Source: Zoogloea sp021286885 (GTDB lineage: Bacteria; Pseudomonadota; Gammaproteobacteria; Burkholderiales; Rhodocyclaceae). From it: 64,000 bases of DNA. The stretch lies in NCBI RefSeq assembly GCF_041915215.1, contig NZ_JAYSBV010000001.1. One strand, 5' to 3'. Every line of letters begins with the position of its first letter. Position 1 is the stretch's first letter. The position numbers were made by a program, and so were the translations under genes. The notes under the pieces were generated by a model. The model made no database searches. It was not told the DNA's origin and saw only the letters and a list, made by a program, of their open reading frames with translations. Shown one piece after another: positions 40,085-50,216 of the stretch.

Positions 40085-41039
40085 GGGCTTTTCCTTTCTT
40101 CAGGCTGCGTCCCCAGGCGAGCAGCCAATAGACCCAGGCTTTGGGCTTGAGCCCCTGGTGGCCCATGGCCTCCCGGAAAGCCGCCCGGGCCACGGCCGGG
40201 TCGCCGTGCCAGTAGTGGAAATAGCCGTGGCTGAAGCACAGCTGAAAGAGGCGCTGGCGCACCGCGCCGGCACTGGCAGCCGCGCCATCGGGGCCGGCCA
40301 GGCCGTGTTGTTCGAGGGTGCGGCGCAGCACCTGGTATTCGTTATTCACCGGGCGCGGCACCTGGGTCGTGCTCTGGGCATGTACCCGGTAATAGGCCAG
40401 GGTCTGGTTGAGCTTGTCGGCCCGGGTCTGGCGCGATACGCGCAGCCACAGGTCGTAGTCTTCGCCGGTACGCAGGCGCTCATCCAGCCCGCCCACGCTT
40501 TCGAGCACGGGTTTGCGCACCAGGGCGGTAATGATGTGCACGATGTTGTCGAACAGCAGCTCCCGGTAGATCCAACCCGAGTGCTCGGCCACCAGCCCGG
40601 GGGCATCGCCCACGGGGGGCGGGGGCGGTGCGAAACTGCCATCGGCGGCGCCTTCCCAGCGCACGAACTTGCCATACACAAGGCCCACATCCGGGTGGGC
40701 CTGGAGGTGGCGCACCTGGGCGGCGAGCTTGCCCGGCAGCCACAGGTCGTCGGCATCCAGAAAAGCCAGCAGGCTGCCCCGGGCGTTACGGATGCCCAGA
40801 TTGCGGGCCGCCGCCGGGCCACCGTTTTTCTGGCGCAGCACCCGCACCTGGTCGCCAAAAATGGCCTCGACGGCTTCGGGGGTGCCGTCCCGGGAGCCGT
40901 CATCCACCACCAGCACCTCGATGCAGGGGTAGTCCTGATCCAGGATGCTGCGGATCGCCTGCTCAATATAGGGGCGGGCGTTGTAGGCCGGCATCACAAC
41001 GCTGACCAGGGGAAATTCGGTGGAGGGCATCAGACTCAT
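40077..41039 (-). CDS. Family 2 glycosyltransferase
   Basis: A 320-residue GT-A glycosyltransferase: V-S-V-V-M-P-A-Y-N-A at the N-terminus, V-D-D-G-S-x-D-G-T at about 45-53, and the metal-binding F-L-D-A-D-D-L-W at about 95-102. It should transfer a sugar from a nucleotide donor to the growing XrtA-associated glycan at the cytoplasmic face of the inner membrane. The specific sugar cannot be read from the sequence. Confidence 0.93.
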   Translation of the reverse strand: MSLMPSTEFPLVSVVMPAYNARPYIEQAIRSILDQDYPCIEVLVVDDGSRDGTPEAVEAIFGDQVRVLRQKNGGPAAARNLGIRNARGSLLAFLDADDLWLPGKLAAQVRHLQAHPDVGLVYGKFVRWEGAADGSFAPPPPPVGDAPGLVAEHSGWIYRELLFDNIVHIITALVRKPVLESVGGLDERLRTGEDYDLWLRVSRQTRADKLNQTLAYYRVHAQSTTQVPRPVNNEYQVLRRTLEQHGLAGPDGAAASAGAVRQRLFQLCFSHGYFHYWHGDPAVARAAFREAMGHQGLKPKAWVYWLLAWGRSLKKGKAHA

Positions 41040-41097
41040 CGCAAAACGGTTCAGGAGAAACTACAACGTCACCCGGCGGGCCATCCTAAACCCGGCT

Positions 41098-42201
41098 TCA
41101 GCCCTTGAGCCGGGCCAGCTCGTCCCGCACGACTTCAAGATAACCGTGGCCGAAGCGCAGGTCGGGCTCCAGGTGATTGCCTTCGGCCCACTCGTTCCAG
41201 GATTTTACGAAAACGATGCGCTCTTCGGGGCGGTTGGGTTTCACCATATCCAGGGCCTTGCGCAGGTGGCCCCGGAACAGCTCGGGGGTGGAGCCCTGGA
41301 GCACCAGACCCCGGCTGCCGGAGCGGGGGGTGTTGTCCCAGTTGGGGATCACGCAGGGGTAATCGGTGCCGCCCTTGGTATCGGGCGTCAACATCTGGTC
41401 GATCACTTCGGCGTGGTTGAAGATGTTGGGGTGCTTGTTCTTGTCTTTCCAGTACTTGCGCAGCTTGGCCACCGGCTCGCGCCACGACACCCAATGGCGG
41501 ATCTGGGGCATGCGCGGGGTCACTGTGGCCGAGAAGCCATGCTCCAGCGGGTTCCAGTCCAGATCCGGGGTGCACACGCTCACGTAGAAGGGCTGGGGAA
41601 TCCCGGCCTCGTCGGCCAGCTGGTTCCAGAAGGCCAGCATGGTCTTGACCTCGGGGATCTGCCAGGCCCGGTAGATCAGGAACACCGGGCGCCCGTCCAC
41701 GGTGATGTAGCGCTTGTCGCGAAAGGCTTCGAGCAGGTATTCGAAGTGGGCCCGGTTGTCGGCCTCACCCGGATAGGTCTGCTCCATCAGCATGCGGCGC
41801 GGGGCGCCGTGCCAGATGCCCGTCCAGGATTCATTGGCCCAGCACAGGCAGTACGGAAAATCCGGCTCGCCACTGGCGATGATTTCATTCACCGGACGCT
41901 CCAGCAGGCGCTTGCCACCAAACCAGTAGTGGTAATAGCAGAAGCCCTCGATGCCGTACTGACGGGCCAGATCGGCCTGGGCCTTGCGGGCCTCGGGCAG
42001 GCGCAGGTCGTAGTAACCCAGATCGGTGGGCACCTTGGGCTGCTCATGGCCCGGGAACAGGGGCTTGGCCTTGCCGGTGTTGGTCCATTCGGTAAAGCCC
42101 TTGCCCCACCACTCATCGTTTTCGGGGATGGGGTGGAACTGGGGCAGATGGAAGGCGATCAGGCGCGCCAGAGGCTTCGCCGCAGTTTGGGTGTTCGACA
42201 T
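41098..42201 (-). CDS. WbsX/GH99-like domain glycan protein
   Basis: A 367-residue protein from ATG 42201 (M-S-N-T-Q-T). It matches the glycosyltransferase WbsX / GH99-like family: A-F-H-L-P-Q-F-H-P-I-P-E-N-D-E-W-W-G-K-G-F-T-E-W near the start, F-C-Y-Y-H-Y-W-F-G-G-K-R-L-L, L-C-W-A-N-E-S-W-T, and K-S-W-N-E-W-A-E-G-N-H-L-E-P-D near the C-terminus. The family occurs in O-antigen and capsule loci; its catalytic role is not settled, and it may act as a hydrolase or transferase. Confidence 0.9.
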   Translation of the reverse strand: MSNTQTAAKPLARLIAFHLPQFHPIPENDEWWGKGFTEWTNTGKAKPLFPGHEQPKVPTDLGYYDLRLPEARKAQADLARQYGIEGFCYYHYWFGGKRLLERPVNEIIASGEPDFPYCLCWANESWTGIWHGAPRRMLMEQTYPGEADNRAHFEYLLEAFRDKRYITVDGRPVFLIYRAWQIPEVKTMLAFWNQLADEAGIPQPFYVSVCTPDLDWNPLEHGFSATVTPRMPQIRHWVSWREPVAKLRKYWKDKNKHPNIFNHAEVIDQMLTPDTKGGTDYPCVIPNWDNTPRSGSRGLVLQGSTPELFRGHLRKALDMVKPNRPEERIVFVKSWNEWAEGNHLEPDLRFGHGYLEVVRDELARLKG

Positions 42202-42361
42202 GAAAGGCTCGATTCGGCAAGAGACAACACGGTTACGGGCCCCAAGGGCGGGCGTCACTCTACCACCCTCGCCCCGGCGCCCATTCAGGCAGGCGCTCTA
42301 TTTGAACGACTTTGATAATCCAGCCGTTGCAGATATCACGCAGCCCCCACCCAGGCGGGGT

Positions 42362-43507
42362 TCACAGCACGCTGCACAGGCCCAGCACCAGGGCAGCCCG
42401 GGCTTTGGCGAAGCGCTCGGCGCCGCTGCCCGGATACCCCTTGGCCAGGGCAAGGCAGCCCAGAGCCATGGCACGCACCATGCGCCGCCCGCCCCGCTGC
42501 CCCTTGAAAGCCGGCAGGAGGGCATTGAGCCCCCCCCAATCATCCTCGATGGCCGACCAGGCATAGCCGGTGCATACGGCCTTGCGGGCCATCTGGGCGC
42601 AGGTGGCCAGGTCGGCCCCCGGCAGGGCCAGGGCGGCGCTCAGGTCTTCGAGCATTTCAGGAATGCAGCCCTTGCTGGCCATGACCTGCATGCGCGCCAG
42701 GAGCGCAGCCTGCTGATCCCGGGCATTCAGGGGCGCGGAGCAGGCCGGCGCCAGGTATTCACCCAGGGCCAGATTTTCGCGCAGCTTGCGCCCGACCCGC
42801 TGGTCGAAGCGGCGGAATACCTTGCTGCGGTCGGTGCCTGCATAGCGGATCGCCTTGGCGCCGCGCAGGCCCTGGTGCTGGCGGAAGATGAAGCTGGGCT
42901 CGGGGCACAGCACCGCCTTGCAGCTGCGGGCCAGGCGCAGCTGGATGTCGTAGTCTTCAGAACTGAGCAGCTGGGTATCGAAGCCCCCGAGCTGGAGATA
43001 CACCTCACGCTTCACCAGGGCGGTGGCCAGATGGAAGAAGCAGCCCAGCATCAGCCGGGGAAAGAAGCTGTCCGGGTCGTGGGGCGCCACGGCGTGCAGG
43101 CGGCCCTGGACGATGCGCCCGTCGGGCCCATCGCTGCCGTAGTAGTGGGGGCTATACACAAAACCTGCATCGGGGGCGGCGGCCAGGGTGCGCAGGCGGG
43201 TTTCGATGGCGTCGGGCAGGGCCACGTCATCATCGTCAAAAATCCAGATCAGCTCGCCCTGGGCTTGCTGGATACCCAGATTAACCGCCGTGGGCTTGCC
43301 GCCGTTTTCCTTGCGCAGGTGGCGCACGGTGGGGTGGCGGGCCACGTAGCCGGCCAGCAGATCGGCGGTGCCGTCTTCGGAGCCATCGTCGATCACGATG
43401 ATTTCCAGGGCCGGCACGCTCTGGGCAAGCAGGCTATCCAGGCATTCGCCGATGTAATTCACCCGGTTGAAGGTGGGCACCAGAACGCTGACGCGGGGCT
43501 GGGTCAT
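42362..43507 (-). CDS. Family 2 glycosyltransferase (second)
   Basis: A 381-residue GT2 enzyme with V-S-V-L-V-P-T-F-N-R at the N-terminus, V-I-D-D-G-S-E-D-G-T (about 38-47), and I-F-D-D-D-D near 92 as the donor/metal motif. The C-terminal half is a helical domain unlike that of the 40077 copy, so the two likely act at different linkages. It lies between the flippase and WbsX-like genes of the leftward operon. Confidence 0.93.
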   Translation of the reverse strand: MTQPRVSVLVPTFNRVNYIGECLDSLLAQSVPALEIIVIDDGSEDGTADLLAGYVARHPTVRHLRKENGGKPTAVNLGIQQAQGELIWIFDDDDVALPDAIETRLRTLAAAPDAGFVYSPHYYGSDGPDGRIVQGRLHAVAPHDPDSFFPRLMLGCFFHLATALVKREVYLQLGGFDTQLLSSEDYDIQLRLARSCKAVLCPEPSFIFRQHQGLRGAKAIRYAGTDRSKVFRRFDQRVGRKLRENLALGEYLAPACSAPLNARDQQAALLARMQVMASKGCIPEMLEDLSAALALPGADLATCAQMARKAVCTGYAWSAIEDDWGGLNALLPAFKGQRGGRRMVRAMALGCLALAKGYPGSGAERFAKARAALVLGLCSVL

Positions 43508-43548
43508 GGGAATCCTCTAACGCGGCTAGGATCTGCGCAAAGACGGCC

Positions 43549-45057
43549 TCAGGCCGCCTTGCGGGTGAACTTTTTGAGCAGGTTGCGCACATCCTGCAAA
43601 TACGCCGGGGCCAGCAGCAGGATGGAGGCCACATAGGCCAGCACCCCGGCGCCAATCAACACCCCCAGGCGCAGGGCCAGGGCATCACTTACGGCATATA
43701 CCGGGTCGCGCAGCAGCACCACCGCGCCAAACATCAGCATGGAGGCCAGCGTGGGCGCCCCCAGGATGCGGCCCAGGTCGCGGGTTTTCATGTCCACCAG
43801 GCCAATCGAGATGCGGAAGAACACCAGCGACACCCCGGTGCCAAACAGCACCGCATAGGCCACCCCGGTCAGCCCCCAGAAATTGCCCACCACGATGGCG
43901 CCCAGCGAAATCACGGTGTTGGCCAGATACAGCTTGAAGGACAAACCAAGCCGGTCGGTGGCGTTGAAGATGGGAATGCCGATGGTGGTGGCGGCGCGCA
44001 GCCCGGCCCCCACCGAGATGATCTTGAGGATGGGCACCATGTCCAGCCATTGATCGCCGTAGAGCAGCAGCACCATTTCTTCGGCCACCGCGCCAATCCC
44101 GAAGCCGATGGGCACCACCGCCAATGACAGCAGCCGGCCACTGCGCAGGATCCCGTCGCGGAAACGGTCCATGTCGTGCTGGAGGGCCGAGAAGGCCGGG
44201 AACAGCACCTGCTGGAGCGGAATCGCAATGCGGGCGCGGATCTCGTCGGTGAGGGCGCGGGCGTTCTGGTAATACCCCAGGGAGCCGGCGCCCAGCATCC
44301 GGCCAATCAGCAGCAGATCCAGGTTGGCGTTGGCGTAAAACAGAAAGCCGTTGCCAAAATACCCGCCGTTGGTGCGCCAGGTGGAGGCCAGAAAGCTGCG
44401 GCTGAAGCGCAACCGGGGCCGATAGCCGGTGGCAAAGGTGTAGGCCAGCATCTGGGCCGTGCCCCCCGCCACCGAGGCGCCCGCCAGACTCCATACCCCC
44501 CAGCCCATCCAGGCCAGCACAATGCCGGTGCCGGCGCGGAACAGCATCATCCCGATCTGCACCACCATATCCTGGCGGAACATCAGCATCCGGTTCATGA
44601 GGCTGCGGGGCACCACGGTCAGCTCGTCGAGCATGAACATGAAGCCCATCACCTGGAGCAGCTCACCCACGGTTTCGTCGTTGAAAATCTGCCCGGCAAA
44701 CAAAGACACGATCTGCACCGCCAGGGTGAGCACGGTGCCCAAGCCCAGGGCCGCCCAGAACATGGTGTCCATCTGGATGCGGGTGATGTGGGCGCGCTGG
44801 ATCAGGATCGCCCCAAAGCCGAAGTTGGAGAACAGGGCCGCCAGCTCGGTGACGACCGTCGCCATGGCCACATGGCCGAAATCGGAGGGGGTGAGCAACC
44901 GCGCCAGCACGGCCATCGACCCGAAGGTGATGGCGGTACGGATGCCGATGCTCAGAAAGGTGAGGGCCGCGCCGTGGGCAACGCTGCGCCCCAGGTCTTC
45001 GGCGCGGGGGCGAAAGGCCCGCTGGACGAGGCTTAGCCGACGGTGCGTTGCAGCCAT
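43549..45057 (-). CDS. Lipopolysaccharide/oligosaccharide flippase (MOP superfamily, Wzx-like)
   Basis: A 502-residue integral membrane protein with about 14 predicted helices and the polysaccharide-transporter N-terminus (G-A-A-L-T-F-L-S-I-G-I-R, then L-A-R-L-L-T-P-S-D-F-G). This is the WzxC/RfbX branch of the MOP superfamily, which flips undecaprenyl-linked oligosaccharides across the inner membrane. It is the natural step between the cytoplasmic glycosyltransferases and the O-glycosylation ligase at 60385. It overlaps the 3' end of hydrolase 1 by 25 bp. Confidence 0.92.
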   Translation of the reverse strand: MAATHRRLSLVQRAFRPRAEDLGRSVAHGAALTFLSIGIRTAITFGSMAVLARLLTPSDFGHVAMATVVTELAALFSNFGFGAILIQRAHITRIQMDTMFWAALGLGTVLTLAVQIVSLFAGQIFNDETVGELLQVMGFMFMLDELTVVPRSLMNRMLMFRQDMVVQIGMMLFRAGTGIVLAWMGWGVWSLAGASVAGGTAQMLAYTFATGYRPRLRFSRSFLASTWRTNGGYFGNGFLFYANANLDLLLIGRMLGAGSLGYYQNARALTDEIRARIAIPLQQVLFPAFSALQHDMDRFRDGILRSGRLLSLAVVPIGFGIGAVAEEMVLLLYGDQWLDMVPILKIISVGAGLRAATTIGIPIFNATDRLGLSFKLYLANTVISLGAIVVGNFWGLTGVAYAVLFGTGVSLVFFRISIGLVDMKTRDLGRILGAPTLASMLMFGAVVLLRDPVYAVSDALALRLGVLIGAGVLAYVASILLLAPAYLQDVRNLLKKFTRKAA

Positions 45058-45962
45058 GATAGCGTCAGGTTCTCCACTTGGCGCCGGGCTTCGGCATTGG
45101 AAAAGGTATGGTCGGCATCGGCCAGATCGTGGCGCTCCACCTCCGGGCGGGCCAGCAGGCCCTGCCAGGCGGCGTCGGTGCCGGCGTATTCGATGAATTC
45201 CCGGGCGGTCAGATCGTGGCCGCTCAGAATCAACAGCTTGGGCAGGCCCCGGGCCCAGCCCTTGGCCATTTGGGTCTGGAAGCTCAGGGCGGGCGTGTGC
45301 TTGCCCGCAGCGCCGGCAGCGGGCGCGGCGCGGCGGGACGCCAGCCAGGTTTTGACAAAGCCGGCCACGGCGCCGAACACCGCCACCTCGCCCCTCAAGA
45401 GCTTGAGCCAGAAGGCCTTATCGAACAGCTTCTGGGCGTAATAGTGCTTGACCTGGGCCCGGGCCTGGCTCGTGACGGAGCGCACCCAGGGATTGAGCAG
45501 CACCAGGCCACCCACCCGGGCATCCGCCTCGGCGTGCAGATACATGAGCGCCGCCGATGCCGCATCGCACAGGCCCCACAGCTGGAAACTGCCCACGCCA
45601 AGACTGGGGCAGGCCTGGGCAAAGGCATCCAGGGCGGCGCGGATGTCGGGATTCACCTGCTCAAAATTGTGCAGATCGCCGCTGGCGTCGCCCATCCCCC
45701 GGTAATCGAAGCGCAGCACCGCATAGCCTTCCGCCGCCAGCCGGCGACTGAGCAACAGGAACTGACGATGGCTGCCCACCCGGTATTGGGGCCCACCCAC
45801 GATGAGCAGCACCCCACCCCGGCACGGGCCGGCAGGACGCGCCAGCACGGCGGGCAGGATCTCGCCCGCGCAGGGGAAAGACAGAATTTCTTCGGAGTAA
45901 GGCGCCCCGGGGGAAGCAGGGGCCGTAAGGGAGGAAGTAGAGGAAGTCACTGACGCACTCAC
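45033..45962 (-). CDS. Exosortase A system-associated hydrolase 1
   Basis: An alpha/beta hydrolase of about 309 residues; the GTG at 45962 overlaps the upstream stop (GTGA), which decides the start. Family features: G-G-V-L-L-I-V-G-G-P-Q-Y-R-V-G-S-H-R-Q-F near 50-70, R-F-D-Y-R-G-M-G-D-A-S-G-D (about 85), and L-W-G-L-C-D-A-A-S-A, which has Cys in the nucleophile elbow where most family members have Ser or Cys. The C-terminal H-T-F-S provides the histidine. It belongs to the group found only beside XrtA loci (TIGR03100-type); the substrate is unknown. Confidence 0.88.
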   Translation of the reverse strand: MSASVTSSTSSLTAPASPGAPYSEEILSFPCAGEILPAVLARPAGPCRGGVLLIVGGPQYRVGSHRQFLLLSRRLAAEGYAVLRFDYRGMGDASGDLHNFEQVNPDIRAALDAFAQACPSLGVGSFQLWGLCDAASAALMYLHAEADARVGGLVLLNPWVRSVTSQARAQVKHYYAQKLFDKAFWLKLLRGEVAVFGAVAGFVKTWLASRRAAPAAGAAGKHTPALSFQTQMAKGWARGLPKLLILSGHDLTAREFIEYAGTDAAWQGLLARPEVERHDLADADHTFSNAEARRQVENLTLSWLQRTVG

Positions 45963-46780
45963 GCGGCACACGCGGCCAGCAGCTGGAGGGTGGTTTCAAT
46001 GAGGGCCGGGCAATCGGTGATCTCGGTGGTCTGCCAGAAAGACGGGCCCGCTACCACTCGGGCTTCAAGTACCACGCCGGCACTGCGCCAGCGCTCGATG
46101 CGGGTTTGGGCCACCGGGCTCAGCTTGGGCTCGGCCTGGCCGGAAACCTCCAGCCACAGGGCGGGTTTGCCCGGGGCGGGCGGCAGCAGCTCGGCGGCTT
46201 CCAGCCCCTGAGCCAGGGCCGGGGCGACCGCATAACCCGCCACTTCGATGGATTCATTACGCGCCAGGGCCTGACGCAGGCCGTCGATGACGCCCTTGGC
46301 ATCGCCACCCAAGAGCTCGCCCGCCATTTTGAGGCGCAGAAACTGCTGGAAAAACTGTTTGCCCGAAGCCACCGGCTGCCACAGGAGCACGCCGGCATCC
46401 AGCTCGGCGGCCAGCGCGCAGGCGAGCAAGCCACCGCTACGCAGGCCCCACAACCACAGGGGCGCACCCTGGGGAGCGACCTCGGCCCGCAGCCAGGCAG
46501 CGGCACGGCGGGCATCGTCGAGCCAGGCGGCCCAATGGGCATCGCCGTGGTCGCCGCTGCTGTCACCGCAGCCCAGCAGATCGAGGATCAGCACGGCATA
46601 GCCGGCCTGGGCCAGGGCACGGGCCTGGAGGGCCACCAGCCGGCGGGATTTGTTCATCTCTTCGGCAAAGGCCGGCAGATGGAGCACCAGGCCACGCACA
46701 GGCTGGCCCGGAAGCGGAGAATGGAGGACGCAGTAGCGTTGCCCCGCCTCCCCCGGCATGAAGAAGGCGCGGGCGGTCAC
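45959..46780 (-). CDS. Exosortase A system-associated hydrolase 2
   Basis: An alpha/beta hydrolase of about 273 residues; GTG 46780 is taken as start because the ACP gene ends 8 bp upstream. It shows F-F-M-P-G-E-A-G-Q-R-Y-C near the start, L-H-L-P-A-F-A-E-E-M-N-K-S-R-R (about 40-54), L-D-L-L-G-C-G-D-S-S-G-D, and L-W-G-L-R-S-G-G as the elbow region. This matches the second XrtA-associated hydrolase (TIGR03101-type). The canonical serine position in the elbow is displaced, so catalysis is uncertain. It is in tight series with ACP and hydrolase 1. Confidence 0.87.
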   Translation of the reverse strand: MTARAFFMPGEAGQRYCVLHSPLPGQPVRGLVLHLPAFAEEMNKSRRLVALQARALAQAGYAVLILDLLGCGDSSGDHGDAHWAAWLDDARRAAAWLRAEVAPQGAPLWLWGLRSGGLLACALAAELDAGVLLWQPVASGKQFFQQFLRLKMAGELLGGDAKGVIDGLRQALARNESIEVAGYAVAPALAQGLEAAELLPPAPGKPALWLEVSGQAEPKLSPVAQTRIERWRSAGVVLEARVVAGPSFWQTTEITDCPALIETTLQLLAACAA

Positions 46781-46787
46781 GGCGGGC

Positions 46788-47039
46788 TCAGCCCTCAAGC
46801 TTGGTGCGCAGGAAGTCGATGAAAGAGCCGACGCTGGCAAAGGTGCTGCCGTCGATCTCGTCGTCTTCGATGATGAAACCAAAACGCTCTTCCATGGTGG
46901 TGATCAGGGCGACCACGGCCATGGAGTCCAGTTCGGGGATAGCGCCGAGCAGGGGAGTCTCTTCGGTAAATTCAAAGGCCCGACCGTTCAGACTCAAAAT
47001 TTCATCCAGAATCCCAAGCGCTTCCTGTCTGATATCCAC
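46788..47039 (-). CDS. Acyl carrier protein of the XrtA-associated locus
   Basis: An 83-residue acyl carrier protein starting at GTG 47039, which has a strong AGGAGG site 5 bases upstream; longer starts are unlikely. The phosphopantetheine site is E-L-D-S-M-A-V (about 37-43), Ser in the D-S motif. It is the first gene of the nine-gene leftward operon. In XrtA loci such a carrier probably works with the acyl-CoA ligase (48574) and the PLP decarboxylase (50217), by analogy with aminoacyl-carrier activation. Confidence 0.92.
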   Translation of the reverse strand: MDIRQEALGILDEILSLNGRAFEFTEETPLLGAIPELDSMAVVALITTMEERFGFIIEDDEIDGSTFASVGSFIDFLRTKLEG

Positions 47040-47380
47040 ACAACCTCCTAGGGGGCATTTAGCGGGCGCCGACAGATGCGAGCCCATGCCGTTAAAAAAG
47101 GCCGATTATAGGGCAGATCCCGCAAAGCGGCGTGAAATGGCGCACGTCGCCGCCCGGGAGGCTGCTTTTGCAACACAAACCGTGAATACTTGGCGCACAT
47201 TTTGGCGCCTCCCCGGCAGAAGCCCCGAATCCCTTGCCAGACCTAGGCTCCGGCGGTTCCGTGACATATTTCTAAAGCACCTTTGCGCGCATCGGGGATA
47301 ATGCCACCGCCAGACCCAACCCTGGCTGCCGCCCCCAGAGGCGTACAGCCCCCCTCCAGAGAAACCCCAAGCCCGATCCC
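47040..47380. other. Divergent promoter region of the XrtA locus
   Basis: This 341-bp gap separates the leftward and rightward operons and contains no gene. A minus-strand TATAAT at 47110-47105 is a plausible -10 for the ACP operon, with no clear -35. The plus-strand promoter for the FemAB operon was not located. Confidence 0.5.
47105..47110 (-). promoter_or_regulatory. Candidate -10 of the leftward XrtA operon
   Basis: A perfect TATAAT on the minus strand, 66 bp before the acyl-carrier-protein start; the -35 hexamer is not obvious. Confidence 0.4.
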
Positions 47381-48514
47381 ATGCACGTTCTGCTCCTCGA
47401 CAATTTCAGTGACACGAGAAAGCACCTCAGCGCATCCAGCAGCCCCGGGCGTGAGGCGCAAGACATCTTCTTTGCGCAGGAATGGTTCGAGAACCTTGCT
47501 CAGCATGGTTTCGACACCGCCGCCCAACTGCGCCTGTGGGCCTTCGAACAGGAAGGCCGGCTGGTGGGCTGCGTGCCCATGGCCGACGGGGTGCGCACCG
47601 ATGCGCCCTTTGGCAGCACCCTGGGAAGCCTGAGCAACTACTACAGCTGCCTCTACGGCCCCATCAACCCGGGCGAAGGCCTGCCCAGCGAGGCATGGGC
47701 CAGCCTGGCCAAGGCCATCCGCCAGCACCCGGCACGCTGGCCGGTGGTGGAGTTTCACCCCCTCGACACCGACAGCAGCTTCTACCGGGGCATGCTCGCC
47801 AACCTGCACGCCGTAGGCTACTGGGTCGATACCCTGTTCTGCTTCGGCAATTGGTACCTGGACGTGGCCGGGCGGGATTACGCCCAGTACCTGACGTCCC
47901 GCACCTCCAAGCTGCGCAGCAACATCACCCGCGCCCGCAAGAAGCTGGACGCCACCGGCGCCTGGGAAATCCAGGTCATCACCGACGAAGGCCCGGCCCT
48001 GGAACACGCCATCCGCGAGTTCGAGCGGGTCTATAACCTGAGCTGGAAGCAGCCCGAGCCCTACCCCGAGTTCATCCCCGGCCTGTGCCGCATGGCTGCG
48101 CGCCAGGGCTGGCTGCGCCTGGGCCTGCTCAACTACGAAGGCCAGGCCATTGCCGCCCAGCTGTGGTTTGTGGTGAATGGCCGGGCGCTGATCTACAAGA
48201 TTGCCTACGATCAGGCCCAGTCTGCCCTTTCCGCCGGGGCCGTCCTGACCGCCGACATGATCCGCCGCGCCATCGACGAAGACCGGGTGCACGAGGTGGA
48301 CTACCTGAGCGGGGACGACGCCTACAAGCGCCACTGGATGTCCCACCGGCGGGAGCGTTTCGGTATCATCGCCTTCAATCCCCGCACCCTGGGGGGCCTG
48401 ATCGCGGGTGGCCGGCATTTTCTGGGCAAGCGGATCAAGCGCTGGCGCGCCGCCCTGGAAGCCCGCCGCACCCCGGCTGCCGAAGGGGCCGCCGCCCCCG
48501 CAGACCCGTCCTGA
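47381..48514 (+). CDS. FemAB-like XrtA/PEP-CTERM system-associated protein
   Basis: A 377-residue protein of the FemAB/GNAT superfamily group linked to XrtA loci (TIGR03019-type). Features include G-S-L-S-N-Y-Y-S-C-L-Y-G-P near 85, S-K-L-R-S-N-I-T-R-A-R-K-K (about 180), and the second-domain segment I-A-A-Q-L-W-F-V-V-N-G-R-A-L-I-Y-K-I-A-Y-D (about 260-280), followed by E-V-D-Y-L-S-G-D-D-A-Y-K. The fold is that of aminoacyl- or acyl-transferases acting on cell-surface precursors. It opens the rightward operon. Confidence 0.92.
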   Translation: MHVLLLDNFSDTRKHLSASSSPGREAQDIFFAQEWFENLAQHGFDTAAQLRLWAFEQEGRLVGCVPMADGVRTDAPFGSTLGSLSNYYSCLYGPINPGEGLPSEAWASLAKAIRQHPARWPVVEFHPLDTDSSFYRGMLANLHAVGYWVDTLFCFGNWYLDVAGRDYAQYLTSRTSKLRSNITRARKKLDATGAWEIQVITDEGPALEHAIREFERVYNLSWKQPEPYPEFIPGLCRMAARQGWLRLGLLNYEGQAIAAQLWFVVNGRALIYKIAYDQAQSALSAGAVLTADMIRRAIDEDRVHEVDYLSGDDAYKRHWMSHRRERFGIIAFNPRTLGGLIAGGRHFLGKRIKRWRAALEARRTPAAEGAAAPADPS

Positions 48515-48573
48515 CCGCGTCGGCGCCATCGCCCGACGCCTCCTTTCTTCTGTCACCGAACACCGCGAACACC

Positions 48574-50169
<1,596 letters not shown>

Positions 50170-50216
50170 ACGCCCCGCGCCGCCGCCCTGCTTCTGTGCA
50201 TTGACCGAGATTTGAA